NCBI GenBank assembly: GCA_045537915.1
Contig: JAZSQK010000004.1
Coordinates: forward strand, 1-45,476
Source: SFWF01 sp045537915
GTDB lineage: Bacteria > Bacillota > Clostridia > Oscillospirales > Acutalibacteraceae
Length of the DNA stretch: 45,476 bases
Direction: 5' to 3'
Of this stretch, positions 1-6,135 are shown piece by piece (the stretch's first letter is position 1; each line of letters opens with the position of its first letter). Under the pieces are notes generated by a model. The model searched no databases, was not told the origin of the DNA, and saw only the letters and a program-made list of their open reading frames with translations. The position numbers and the translations under genes were made by a program.

Positions 1-8
1 TAGGTTTA

Positions 9-65
9 CAATAAAATAAAAAAACCATCCCTATTAGGATGGAAGCAGTATATTATGGCAGGGGC
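9..65. repeat. Direct repeat copy A (tRNA-Trp terminator plus tail)
   Basis: This stretch of about 57 bases is nearly identical to 217-272. Each copy holds an A-rich run, a CCATCC/GGATGG hairpin and the start of a minus-strand tRNA 3' end (TGGCAGGGGC). Copy B is the genuine 3' end and terminator of tRNA-Trp. Copy A ends the repeat element E1. The pair therefore flanks E1 as a direct repeat, as expected if a tRNA 3' end was duplicated when something integrated. Confidence 0.75.
13..42 (-). terminator. Rho-independent terminator (E1 side)
   Basis: On the minus strand a CCATCC/GGATGG hairpin (25-42) is followed by a run of T residues. It duplicates the terminator of tRNA-Trp. Confidence 0.7.
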
Positions 66-210
66 CCAAGGAGTCGACCGTCTGCTTCGCATACTGTTAC
101 GCTTGTCGACCATTGCCGTAAGGCAACGGTGCCCGACTTCACGCTCTGACTAAAAAACAGTGCACCGCACTGTTTTTCTTTACGTCAGACCCTCTCGGGT
201 TCGACTCTTC
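56..210. repeat. E1: tRNA-tail-anchored structured repeat
   Basis: Element of about 155 bases. Its left end (56-79) is a diverged antisense copy of the tRNA-Trp 3' tail including CCA. Its right end (197-207, GGGTTCGACTC) is the same T-arm in sense orientation, so the ends form an inverted repeat. Inside are a hairpin CCATTGCC/GGCAACGG (one mismatch), a stem TCTGAC (145-150)/GTCAGA (184-189), an 11-bp hairpin with a 3-base loop (153-177, AAAAACAGTGC/GCACTGTTTTT) and a small hairpin GACCC-TCTC-GGGTT. The same architecture recurs in E2 (43734-43897) with paired changes in the stems. I see no ORF that explains it. Function unknown; it could be an integrated non-autonomous element or a structured RNA. 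Confidence 0.7.
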
Positions 211-216
211 GATTTG

Positions 217-272
217 CAATAAAATAAAAAAACCATCCCAATAGGATGGAAGCAATATATATTGGCAGGGGC
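217..272. repeat. Direct repeat copy B (tRNA-Trp terminator plus tail)
   Basis: Partner of the copy at 9-65. This copy includes the true 3' end of the tRNA-Trp gene. Confidence 0.75.
218..249 (-). terminator. Terminator of the tRNA-Met/tRNA-Trp unit
   Basis: Minus-strand hairpin CCATCC (233-238)/GGATGG (244-249) followed by a T-rich run, starting about 14 bases past the tRNA-Trp CCA end. Confidence 0.8.
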
Positions 273-336
273 GGAAGGAGTCGAACCCTCTTTGACGGTT
301 TTGGAGACCGCTGTTAAACCGTTTAACTACGCCCCT
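263..336 (-). tRNA. tRNA-Trp (anticodon CCA)
   Basis: The minus strand folds as a 74-base cloverleaf. The acceptor stem is AGGGGCG/CGCCCCT, the anticodon loop CTCCAAA gives anticodon CCA, the T-loop is GGTTCGACTC, the discriminator base is G, and CCA is encoded. It follows tRNA-Met/Ile2 by 14 bases on the same strand, so the two share a promoter (452-479) and the terminator at 218-249. Confidence 0.95.
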
Positions 337-350
337 TTACTGTTTGGGAA

Positions 351-427
351 TGGTGGGCCATCAGGGACTCGAACCCCGGACCGACCGGTTATGAGCCGGT
401 TGCTCTAACCAACTGAGCTAATGGCCC
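351..427 (-). tRNA. tRNA with CAT anticodon (elongator Met or Ile2)
   Basis: The minus strand folds as a 77-base cloverleaf with acceptor GGGCCAT, anticodon loop CTCATAA, T-loop GGTTCGAGTCC, discriminator A and encoded CCA. The base pair G1-C72 argues against initiator tRNA. CAT is used both by elongator Met and by the lysidine-modified Ile2 tRNA; the sequence alone does not settle which this is. Confidence 0.93.
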
Positions 428-451
428 AAACAGAATTTCACAGTAATTGTT

Positions 452-479
452 ATTATAACATATTTTGCTCACTTGTCAA
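452..479 (-). promoter_or_regulatory. Promoter of the tRNA-Met/Ile2-Trp unit
   Basis: Minus strand: -35 TTGACA (474-479), 16-base spacer, -10 TATAAT (452-457), 24 bases before the tRNA 5' end. Both boxes match the sigma-A consensus perfectly. Confidence 0.85.
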
Positions 480-508
480 TATGTTTTTTAAACGGAAGAA
501 TAAAAATC

Positions 509-537
509 TTGACAATGCAGTTTTACACAAATATAAT
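509..537 (+). promoter_or_regulatory. Promoter of tRNA-Ser
   Basis: -35 TTGACA (509-514), 17-base spacer, -10 TATAAT (532-537). It lies 25 bases before tRNA-Ser and back to back with the promoter at 452-479. Confidence 0.87.
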
Positions 538-562
538 ATATAGGCAACAATTAAAAACACAT

Positions 563-652
563 GGAGCGATATCGAAGTGGTCATAACGGGCCTGACTCGA
601 AATCAGGTAATCCCTCACGGGACCGAGGGTTCGAATCCCTCTCGCTCCGCCA
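563..652 (+). tRNA. tRNA-Ser (anticodon CGA)
   Basis: A 90-base class II tRNA with acceptor GGAGCGA/TCGCTCC, anticodon loop CTCGAAA (anticodon CGA), a long variable arm (TCCCTCACGGGA), T-loop GGTTCGAATCC, discriminator G and encoded CCA. It reads UCG codons. Open reading frames across it on either strand are spurious. Confidence 0.95.
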
Positions 653-653
653 A

Positions 654-687
654 AAAACACGACAAGTTTCGACTTGTCGTGTTTTTT
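654..687 (+). terminator. Terminator of tRNA-Ser
   Basis: Stem ACACGACAAG/CTTGTCGTGT with loop TTTCGA, preceded by A residues and followed by TTTTTT, immediately after the tRNA CCA. Confidence 0.92.
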
Positions 688-690
688 ATC

Positions 691-910
691 CATTGCGAAA
701 GTAATGGTATATCATTAACGATAGCGTTGCTATCGTTGTATCTCATCAGTCCGTCAGGACTGTATATCATCACGCAATAGCGTGTATAAAAATGAACTTT
801 CGCAATGATGATATACAAAGCGTTCCGCTTTGATGATATGCAATTCCTTGCGGAATTGATGATATACACGGCTTCGCCGTGATAATTAATGTGCTTTGCT
901 ACGCAAAGCA
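691..910. repeat. Array of small hairpins with a constant linker
   Basis: Nine short inverted repeats of differing sequence lie in a row, for example AACGATAGC/GCTATCGTT, GTCC/GGAC, CACGC/GCGTG, AAAGCG/CGCTTT, AATTCC/GGAATT, CACGGC/GCCGTG and TGCTTTGC/GCAAAGCA. In the left half they are separated by GTATATCATCA or a close variant. In the right half the linker is the reverse complement, TGATGATATAC. CATTGCGAAAGT (691-702) is exactly complementary to ACTTTCGCAATG (796-807), so the array is itself a large imperfect palindrome. I see no plausible gene inside. A shorter relative lies at 44329-44380. Confidence 0.85.
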
Positions 911-939
911 TTGATTATAAATATATTCTATGATATAAT
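911..939 (+). promoter_or_regulatory. Promoter of the 975 gene
   Basis: -35 TTGATT (911-916), 17-base spacer, -10 TATAAT (934-939), at the edge of the hairpin array. Confidence 0.65.
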
Positions 940-974
940 CTAACCGATAAAGAAGAATTTGTGGAGGCGGATTT

Positions 975-1532
975 ATGGGATTGTTTGATATGTTTAAAAA
1001 GAATAATAAAGCATTAGAAAAAGACCTTTCTACAATGAGCGGTATGTGGGTGTTGTGGGATTATGAAGAATACAAAAGCATCAATTCAATAGAAGAATGG
1101 GAAAAATTCTTTTTAGAAAACGATGATATTGAAAAGCAAATCGATATATCAAAAATTGTTCCTATAAATATAAATTCTGATGGTTGTTTCAAATTTAGTG
1201 TAAAAATAAATGAAAAACTTAACGAAAGAGAAAACAAATACATTTTAGCAAAATCTAATGAGTATTTGTTAAAATCAAATGGCACAACGATATTATCTGG
1301 AATAGAAAGCATCGCAGGAGATGTTTCAGATGATGATTGTATAAAAATGGTTTTAGATAAAGGAATATATCGTGTTAAAATTTATTTAATTGAATGGGAT
1401 GCTGAACCTAAAATGCAATTAAAAAATGGTAACCCTGCACCAAATGCATTACCTGATTTTATTGTAAGCATACAACAAACAAATGATGAAGCAAAAACAT
1501 ATAGAAAATCAATAGAAACATTCGAAACATAA
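975..1532 (+). CDS. Hypothetical protein, 185 aa
   Basis: I do not recognise this protein. It has a GGAGG-type ribosome-binding site just before the ATG, its own promoter (911-939) and its own terminator (1601-1626), so it looks like a real single-gene unit. No signal peptide or membrane segment is visible. The N-terminus (MGLFDMFKKNN) is followed by an acidic, Lys/Ile/Asn-rich soluble domain. The gene is clearly more AT-rich than the core genes to its right and sits between two repeat regions, which suggests acquisition. The small-soluble-domain look and flank position would fit an orphan immunity protein, but that is only a guess. Confidence 0.7.
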   Translation: MGLFDMFKKNNKALEKDLSTMSGMWVLWDYEEYKSINSIEEWEKFFLENDDIEKQIDISKIVPININSDGCFKFSVKINEKLNERENKYILAKSNEYLLKSNGTTILSGIESIAGDVSDDDCIKMVLDKGIYRVKIYLIEWDAEPKMQLKNGNPAPNALPDFIVSIQQTNDEAKTYRKSIETFET

Positions 1533-1600
1533 GATCAAAAATTTTGCAAAACAAAAACAAAATTCCAGTTTTTGTAGGTGAGTCAAATTACAATATATTG

Positions 1601-1626
1601 AGCAGATGTCTATCTGCTTTTATATT
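1601..1626 (+). terminator. Terminator of the 975 gene
   Basis: AGCAGAT (1601-1607)/ATCTGCT (1612-1618) hairpin followed by a T-rich tail. Confidence 0.75.
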
Positions 1627-1638
1627 TCAAAACGCCAT

Positions 1639-1790
1639 TCCTAAAATATGTAGTGGTTCGAACACATAAGTCAAATTTTGAAATAGCATCGAATTTGTAC
1701 ACCCTTTCCAATAAAATGAGGAGCGTCATTGTAAGATGTATGCTCCTTATTTTATTTGATATTAGGAATAATTCGAGCCCAAGAGGCTCT
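1639..1790 (-). repeat. E4: degenerate relative of the right-flank repeat region
   Basis: Read on the minus strand, this intergenic stretch has the same order of parts as plus-strand 44550-44698. A CAGAGCC-TCTTG-GGCTC hairpin resembling the E1/E2 3' hairpin comes first. It is followed by a long A/T-flanked terminator-like hairpin (1710-1756), then GGAAAGGGTG, CAAATTCGA and GTTCGAACC. The last part (1639-1664) matches 44673-44698 at most positions. The tRNA-like T-loop words (GTTCGAAC) are not part of any complete tRNA here. It is probably a decayed copy. Confidence 0.55.
1710..1756. terminator. Bidirectional terminator-like hairpin
   Basis: 15-bp stem AATAAAATGAGGAGC (1710-1724)/GCTCCTTATTTTATT (1742-1756) with one G-T pair. 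No gene ends directly beside it; it belongs to repeat E4. Confidence 0.6.
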
Positions 1791-1823
1791 GACCAAAGTC
1801 GGAAAACTATTACCAATATTTAC

Positions 1824-1853
1824 TTGAATTTACTACGCTGAATATGATATAAT
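1824..1853 (+). promoter_or_regulatory. Promoter of the MBL hydrolase gene
   Basis: -35 TTGAAT (1824-1829), 18-base spacer, -10 TATAAT (1848-1853). Confidence 0.6.
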
Positions 1854-1894
1854 TTGTTTAGTAAATTTGCGAACTAACAAAGGTGTTGTGATTT

Positions 1895-2626
1895 ATGAAG
1901 TGGATAACCTTAGGAACAAGTCACGGTGCGACCGAAAAGGACCGTTCCTGCTCGGCAAATCTGTTGATTGTAAATGACTCATATTACATATTTGACTGTG
2001 GTTCCAGCGTCGAGAGAGAACTGGCAAGGCTTGAGCTACCTATTGAGAATGTAAGATGCGCCTTTATTTCTCATATGCATGAGGATCACGTCGGAGCTTT
2101 ATCGGCGGTTGCAAAACGTTTTAGTGATTATATGAAGAACAAGAGCATTAAGATTTTTATGCCAGAACAAACAGGAATTGAGCTTTTTAAGAAGTGGCTT
2201 TTAGCCCTGCATCTGCATGTGACCGACGAAAATGTTCAGCTTTCTTTAATTGAACCTAAAGAAATTTATTCAGATGAAAACATCACGGTAACGGCCATAC
2301 GCACAAATCACGTTGTTTTAGGAGAATTCCCCAGCTACGCTTTTATGGTCGAAGCCGAAGGAAAAAGACTTCTTTACACCGGTGATCTTATTCATGATTT
2401 TTCGGATTATCCTGCCGTAGCTTTCCAAAAGGATTTTGACCTGATTGTTTCAGAGCTTGTACATTTTAATCCTGCCGAAAACATTGACACAATAATTAAA
2501 AGTCGCACCAAAAAGCTTGTATTTACACATCTTGGTCCCTGGAAAATACCTGCTGTCATAGACAATATAGGCCGCTTTCCTTTCGAGGTTGTTATAGCCG
2601 AGGACCACATGCAATTTGAAATTTAA
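1895..2626 (+). CDS. MBL-fold metallo-hydrolase (RNase Z-like)
   Basis: A 243-residue stand-alone metallo-beta-lactamase fold protein, probably cytosolic. The metal-binding motif SHMHEDHVG lies at residues 59-67 (H60, H62, D64, H65). Further candidate ligands are H139 (TNHV), D164 (TGDL) and H212 (THLG). The family includes RNase Z, phosphodiesterases and other hydrolases; the layout is closest to small RNase Z-like hydrolases, but the substrate cannot be read from sequence. An AAAGG-type ribosome-binding site precedes the ATG. It is a single-gene unit with a promoter at 1824 and a terminator at 2663. It need not be functionally linked to the amino-sugar genes that follow, which have their own promoter. 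Confidence 0.88.
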   Translation: MKWITLGTSHGATEKDRSCSANLLIVNDSYYIFDCGSSVERELARLELPIENVRCAFISHMHEDHVGALSAVAKRFSDYMKNKSIKIFMPEQTGIELFKKWLLALHLHVTDENVQLSLIEPKEIYSDENITVTAIRTNHVVLGEFPSYAFMVEAEGKRLLYTGDLIHDFSDYPAVAFQKDFDLIVSELVHFNPAENIDTIIKSRTKKLVFTHLGPWKIPAVIDNIGRFPFEVVIAEDHMQFEI

Positions 2627-2662
2627 AATAGACTGAAAAGCCCTTTATTTGCACTTTACGAT

Positions 2663-2697
2663 AAACTTTTAGCACTATATGGAAATAAAAGTTTTTT
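2663..2697 (+). terminator. Terminator after the MBL hydrolase gene
   Basis: AAACTTTTA (2663-2671)/TAAAAGTTT (2686-2694) hairpin followed by T residues. Confidence 0.6.
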
Positions 2698-2701
2698 ATG
2701 A

Positions 2702-2730
2702 TTGACAATGATTGCTTTCAAGTGTAAAAT
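2702..2730 (+). promoter_or_regulatory. Promoter of the nagA-nagB-like operon
   Basis: -35 TTGACA (2702-2707), 17-base spacer, -10 TAAAAT (2725-2730). I see no clear operator palindrome in the leader. Confidence 0.65.
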
Positions 2731-2801
2731 ACGTGTATAATTTAAATATATATTTATATTTTTGCACTATTTAGTTTTTTGTTAAAACAAGGAGAGAATA
2801 T

Positions 2802-3941
2802 ATGCTCGCAATTAAAAACGCTACACTCATAATGCGTGACCATTTCATTCCCGACGCCGCACTGTTAATTGAAGACGGTAAGATTGTTGATTTCGGAGAA
2901 ATGAGAAGACTTGCTATTCCCGAAGGTTGCGAGATAATTGATGCCGAAGGAAATTATGTCGGACCGGGCTTTGTAGACATACATACGCATTCAGACGGAT
3001 ATGTCTTTATACAGGATGAACCCGAAAAGGCCTGTCAGCACCATTTAAATCACGGAACAACCTCTCTCTGCCCCGCCCTTTATTACAGTATGAACACCGA
3101 AGGCTATCTCGAGGCTATTGCAAAAATCCGTGAGGCGATGAAGAAACCCGAGTGCCGCAACATTGTCGGTTTCTATATGGAAGGTCCTTACCTCAATCCA
3201 AAGTTTGGCTGTGACCGTGAGTCTAACCCTTGGAAAGGTCCCGTCGACAAGAAGGATTATCAGCCTATAATTGATGCCGCTTACGATCTGGCAAAGGTTT
3301 GGGCACTTGCTCCCGAGAGGGAAAATATACTTGACTTTGTAAAGGATGTAAAGGCAAAGAATCCTGCCGCAGTTTTCTCGGTTGCCCACAGCGAAGCTGA
3401 GCCCGAGCAGATTGAAGCAATTATCCCCTACGGTCTTAAAATCGGAACCCACCACTTAAATGCTACAGGCACTCTTCAGAAATATCCCGAATGCCGCACC
3501 CCCTGTGTTGACGAGACAGTTCAGTACAACCGTGACATTTATGCCGAGCTTATCTGCGACAGTATCGGAATACATGTTGACCCCTATCTCCTTCGCCTTA
3601 ACAGAAAGATTAAGGGTGATGACAGGATTATCCTCATTTCCGATGCATATGCCTGTGACGGTCCTGTTCCCGAAGGCTATGACGGTGTTGACGACATAAA
3701 CTTCGACCATATGGGCGAGATTGCCGGTTCAAAAATGACGCTGGATATTTCTTGCCGCAATATGATAAAGCACACGGGCGCATCCCTTGTTGATGTTTTC
3801 AAGTTTGCATCCTACAATCCGTCGAGAGCCATTGGACTTCTTGACAGAGGCGAGATTGCAAAGGGAAAGAAGGCAGACCTTATTTTTGTCGATTACAAAA
3901 TGAAGGTTCATAAGGTTCTGAAGGACGGAGAGCCTGTTTAA
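2802..3941 (+). CDS. nagA: N-acetylglucosamine-6-phosphate deacetylase-like amidohydrolase
   Basis: A 379-residue cytosolic amidohydrolase of the NagA family, which removes the acetyl group from GlcNAc-6-phosphate. Visible markers are the metal site HTHS (H61, H63), MEGPYLN with E127, H196 in AHSEA, H217/H218 in THHLN and the catalytic aspartate D281 in SDAY. A beta-sandwich domain is split between the N-terminus and the C-terminus (KGKKADLIFVD), as usual for the family. An AAGGAG ribosome-binding site precedes the ATG. It is followed 66 bases later by a NagB-like deaminase, which supports an amino-sugar role. A close amidohydrolase with another N-acetyl substrate cannot be excluded. Confidence 0.86.
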   Translation: MLAIKNATLIMRDHFIPDAALLIEDGKIVDFGEMRRLAIPEGCEIIDAEGNYVGPGFVDIHTHSDGYVFIQDEPEKACQHHLNHGTTSLCPALYYSMNTEGYLEAIAKIREAMKKPECRNIVGFYMEGPYLNPKFGCDRESNPWKGPVDKKDYQPIIDAAYDLAKVWALAPERENILDFVKDVKAKNPAAVFSVAHSEAEPEQIEAIIPYGLKIGTHHLNATGTLQKYPECRTPCVDETVQYNRDIYAELICDSIGIHVDPYLLRLNRKIKGDDRIILISDAYACDGPVPEGYDGVDDINFDHMGEIAGSKMTLDISCRNMIKHTGASLVDVFKFASYNPSRAIGLLDRGEIAKGKKADLIFVDYKMKVHKVLKDGEPV

Positions 3942-4007
3942 CAGTTAATTTCCGACAGACAGTCGGTTTAAAAATTAAAAATAATTTATATAAAGGAGAT
4001 TAAAATT

Positions 4008-4979
4008 ATGAGTTTCATTACCGATCCCGCAACGAAATTCGATTTCCAGCCCCACGAGTTCGTACCCTTCAAGGATAAGAAGGTTTGTGAATACGTGCGC
4101 AACCTCAGCGGCAAGGACCTCGAAAAGAGAGAGCCTTGGTGGCACCCCGAGTTTGAGGTTAAGGTTATGATGAACCCCCATCCCGTTCTCATTTCCACCC
4201 TCTTTACTCGTCTTAAGGCTGCAAGTGAGGCAGGCAAGAGCTTTACAATGATCCTCGGCAACCCCGAGCCTGATACTTATATTCCTCTTGCACAGCTTAT
4301 CAACTACTTCCAGGTTGACTGCTCTAAGGTTCATCTTGTAGCAGAAGATGAATGGGCAGACGAGAACGGAAACATCGCTCCCATTACCTACGGCGCAGGT
4401 TTTGCTCACTCTATGATCAAGTATCTTTACGAGCAGATCGATCCTAAGCTCCGTATGCCTATGGAGAATGTTCACTTCCCCACAAACGCTAACATCAAGG
4501 ATTACTCCAAAATAATCGACGATATTACCGAGGGAACAGGTGCTGATATTGCTTCTACCTCTCCCGGTTGGGCAGGACATATGGCTTTCGTTGACCCGAT
4601 TCCTGAGTTTATCGGAAGCGGTGACATCGAAGAGTGGCTCAACCAGCCCGCACAGATTGTTAAACTCCACCCCATGACCATCATGCAGAACTCTCTTAAC
4701 GGAACCTTTGGTCAGTCAGGCGATATTGCTAATGTTCCTCCCTGCGCTGCTACCATCGGACCTCTCGATGTAATGAGAGCTAAGGAAAGAATTGAAGTTC
4801 ATGCACTTGCTACCTGCGGAACCTTCTCTTCTTGGCAGAGAATGACCAGCCGTCTTTGCACACATGGTCCTATCACTCCTTACCTCCCCAGCACAATGCT
4901 CCAGACCAAGAAGACTCAGGTTTATATTTCTGAAGAACTTGCTGCTCCGTTTGAGTGTTGGGAGAAGGTTGGTTACTAA
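4008..4979 (+). CDS. Divergent glucosamine-6-phosphate deaminase/isomerase-family protein
   Basis: A 323-residue protein, longer than canonical NagB (about 240-270). Two landmarks align with the NagB/SugarP_isomerase fold. EDEW (D114) stands where NagB has MDEY, and SPGWAGHMAFVDP (G190-H191) stands where NagB has GxGxxGHIAFNEP. The region after the second motif and the C-terminus do not look like ordinary NagB. An AAAGGAG ribosome-binding site precedes the ATG. Directly downstream of nagA, it most simply converts GlcN-6-phosphate to fructose-6-phosphate and ammonia. It could instead act on another 6-phosphosugar. The fold is assigned with fair confidence; the exact substrate is not. Confidence 0.78.
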   Translation: MSFITDPATKFDFQPHEFVPFKDKKVCEYVRNLSGKDLEKREPWWHPEFEVKVMMNPHPVLISTLFTRLKAASEAGKSFTMILGNPEPDTYIPLAQLINYFQVDCSKVHLVAEDEWADENGNIAPITYGAGFAHSMIKYLYEQIDPKLRMPMENVHFPTNANIKDYSKIIDDITEGTGADIASTSPGWAGHMAFVDPIPEFIGSGDIEEWLNQPAQIVKLHPMTIMQNSLNGTFGQSGDIANVPPCAATIGPLDVMRAKERIEVHALATCGTFSSWQRMTSRLCTHGPITPYLPSTMLQTKKTQVYISEELAAPFECWEKVGY

Positions 4980-5111
4980 TTATCAGTTTTCGTATATTGT
5001 TTTTTGAAAATAGTAAGCTTGTCGGAATGCCGCTGTAATGTTGAAGTAAAATTTATAGTTTCGATAAGGTTCCCGTTGATTACAATATTTAACTGCTAAC
5101 TATTAACTTGT

Positions 5112-5147
5112 AAAAAGCTATCAGGAAAAATCCTGATAGCTTTTTTA
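5112..5147 (+). terminator. Terminator after the amino-sugar operon
   Basis: Stem AAAAAGCTATCAGGA/TCCTGATAGCTTTTT with loop AAAA and a T run. Confidence 0.9.
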
Positions 5148-5204
5148 TTTTTTGTGCTTAAAAATACAAAAACGGGGCACACTCTTTTAAAAGGAGATGT
5201 TTTT

Positions 5205-5639
5205 ATGATAGAACAAGATACTATTCGTTTGCTCAGAGAATGTGACGCAGGAATTAAAATGGGTGTTTCATCAATTGAAGATGTACTGCCCTATGTAAAC
5301 TCTGCAAAGCTCGAAAAGTTGCTTACAAAATGCAAGGAAGAACATGCAAAACTTGACAATGAACTTCAGGAGCTTCTTGACAAATACAAGGATGACGGTA
5401 AAAACCCCAATCCTGTCGCTAAAGGTATGTCCTGGATGAAGACCAATGTTATGCTCGCTATGAAGGAATCAGACCACACTATTGCCGACCTTATGACCGA
5501 CGGCTGCAATATGGGGGTTAAGTCCTTGAACAAATATTTAAATGAGTATGAGGCGGCAGACGAGGTTTCCAAGGATATCACTAAGAGACTTATAAATCTT
5601 GAAGAGCGTCTGGCTATTGATATAAGAGAATTTCTGTAA
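5205..5639 (+). CDS. Helical-bundle protein, DUF2383/ferritin-like, 144 aa
   Basis: The start is placed at the ATG at 5205 because AAAGGAG precedes it at good spacing; an in-frame extension upstream to 5154 has no such site. The 144-residue protein is predicted to be almost all helical and soluble, with several amphipathic helices such as AKLEKLLTKCKEEHAKLDNE. It contains conserved-looking segments PVAKGMSWMKTN and DGCNMGVKSLNKYLNEY. The size and pattern resemble ferritin-like four-helix bundles of the DUF2383 type, common in Clostridia and of unknown function. There is no complete di-iron ligand set I can point to. It is a single-gene unit between two terminators. Confidence 0.75.
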   Translation: MIEQDTIRLLRECDAGIKMGVSSIEDVLPYVNSAKLEKLLTKCKEEHAKLDNELQELLDKYKDDGKNPNPVAKGMSWMKTNVMLAMKESDHTIADLMTDGCNMGVKSLNKYLNEYEAADEVSKDITKRLINLEERLAIDIREFL

Positions 5640-5654
5640 ATCGAACAAATTTAA

Positions 5655-5682
5655 AAAGCACCGACAAATAAGTCGGTGCTTT
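5655..5682. terminator. Convergent terminator
   Basis: AAAGCACCGAC/GTCGGTGCTTT hairpin between the converging genes at 5205-5639 and 5688-5975. Confidence 0.8.
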
Positions 5683-5687
5683 CACTT

Positions 5688-5975
5688 TTAATTCGGTATT
5701 TGTTTTTCAGACAAACACATTGCTTCTGCAACTATCCTTGTTGCCATACAAAAGCCATCGCAAAAAGCCTTTTCGGTAACTAAAAATTCATATTCATTGC
5801 AACATTCTATATATTTTTCAAATACTGTTTTATCCTCTTTGCAAAGCTTTTTCTCGAGCGTTTCCAGATGTCTGCCGATAAGCCTCTCAAGATGTCTGAG
5901 TCTGGGGTCGTTTTCCTCTAATTTAACACTCGGCTCTAAATTTCCGTAAAAAAGTTCTTTGAGTATTCTGCTCAT
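5688..5975 (-). CDS. DUF6809-like protein, 95 aa
   Basis: The start is set at the internal ATG (5975) because GGAGGTGA lies 7 bases before it on the minus strand; the longer frame would run through the promoter. The N-terminus SRILKELFYGNLEPS has the L-[YF]YGN-[IL]-P signature I associate with DUF6809, a small family common in Clostridia and their phages. The rest is helical, with several cysteines. No membrane segment is seen. Function is unknown. It is transcribed from a strong promoter carrying two palindromic operators and is divergent to a ribbon-helix-helix regulator. Confidence 0.72.
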   Translation of the reverse strand: MSRILKELFYGNLEPSVKLEENDPRLRHLERLIGRHLETLEKKLCKEDKTVFEKYIECCNEYEFLVTEKAFCDGFCMATRIVAEAMCLSEKQIPN

Positions 5976-5995
5976 TTCATCACCTCCATGAGTTA

Positions 5996-6038
5996 GTGGG
6001 CCCACATGTATTATAACACGGTGGGTCCACCTTGTCAA
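5996..6038 (-). promoter_or_regulatory. Promoter with two GTGGNNCCAC operators (DUF6809 gene)
   Basis: Minus strand: -35 TTGACA (6033-6038), 17-base spacer, -10 TATAAT (6010-6015). A 12-base palindrome GGTGGGTCCACC (6020-6031) fills the spacer. A perfect 10-base palindrome GTGGGCCCAC (5996-6005) covers the likely transcription start. A protein bound at either would block RNA polymerase. Confidence 0.85.
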
Positions 6039-6075
6039 TGAAAAGTGGGGCCTTTATTTTATAATTTAATTAAAT

Positions 6076-6110
6076 TATAATGGTACCACGGTGGCACCAC
6101 CGTGGTACCA
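6076..6110 (+). promoter_or_regulatory. Promoter and 30-base palindromic operator of the RHH gene
   Basis: -10 TATAAT (6076-6081) with only a weak -35. A near-perfect palindrome at 6081-6110 overlaps the -10's last base and the likely transcription start: 14-base arms TGGTACCACGGTGG/CCACCGTGGTACCA around CA. Its core GTGGCACCAC fits the same GTGGNNCCAC pattern as the two operators at 5996 and 6021. Confidence 0.82.
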
Positions 6111-6135
6111 TAAAACAAAGAAAGGTTGATGCAAA

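Noticed and set aside
56..210. A CRISPR array or group II intron at the tRNA-Trp locus
   Set aside because: No regularly spaced direct repeats, no reverse transcriptase and no intron domain V; the structure is an inverted-ended element of about 155 bases.
691..910. CRISPR array reading of the hairpin array
   Set aside because: The constant part is only about 11 bases, it inverts midway, and the variable parts are palindromes rather than spacers.
615..911. 98-residue minus-strand ORF ending in a tRNA-derived peptide
   Set aside because: It runs antisense through tRNA-Ser, its terminator and the hairpin array; the peptide is low-complexity and typical of spurious tRNA-overlap ORFs.
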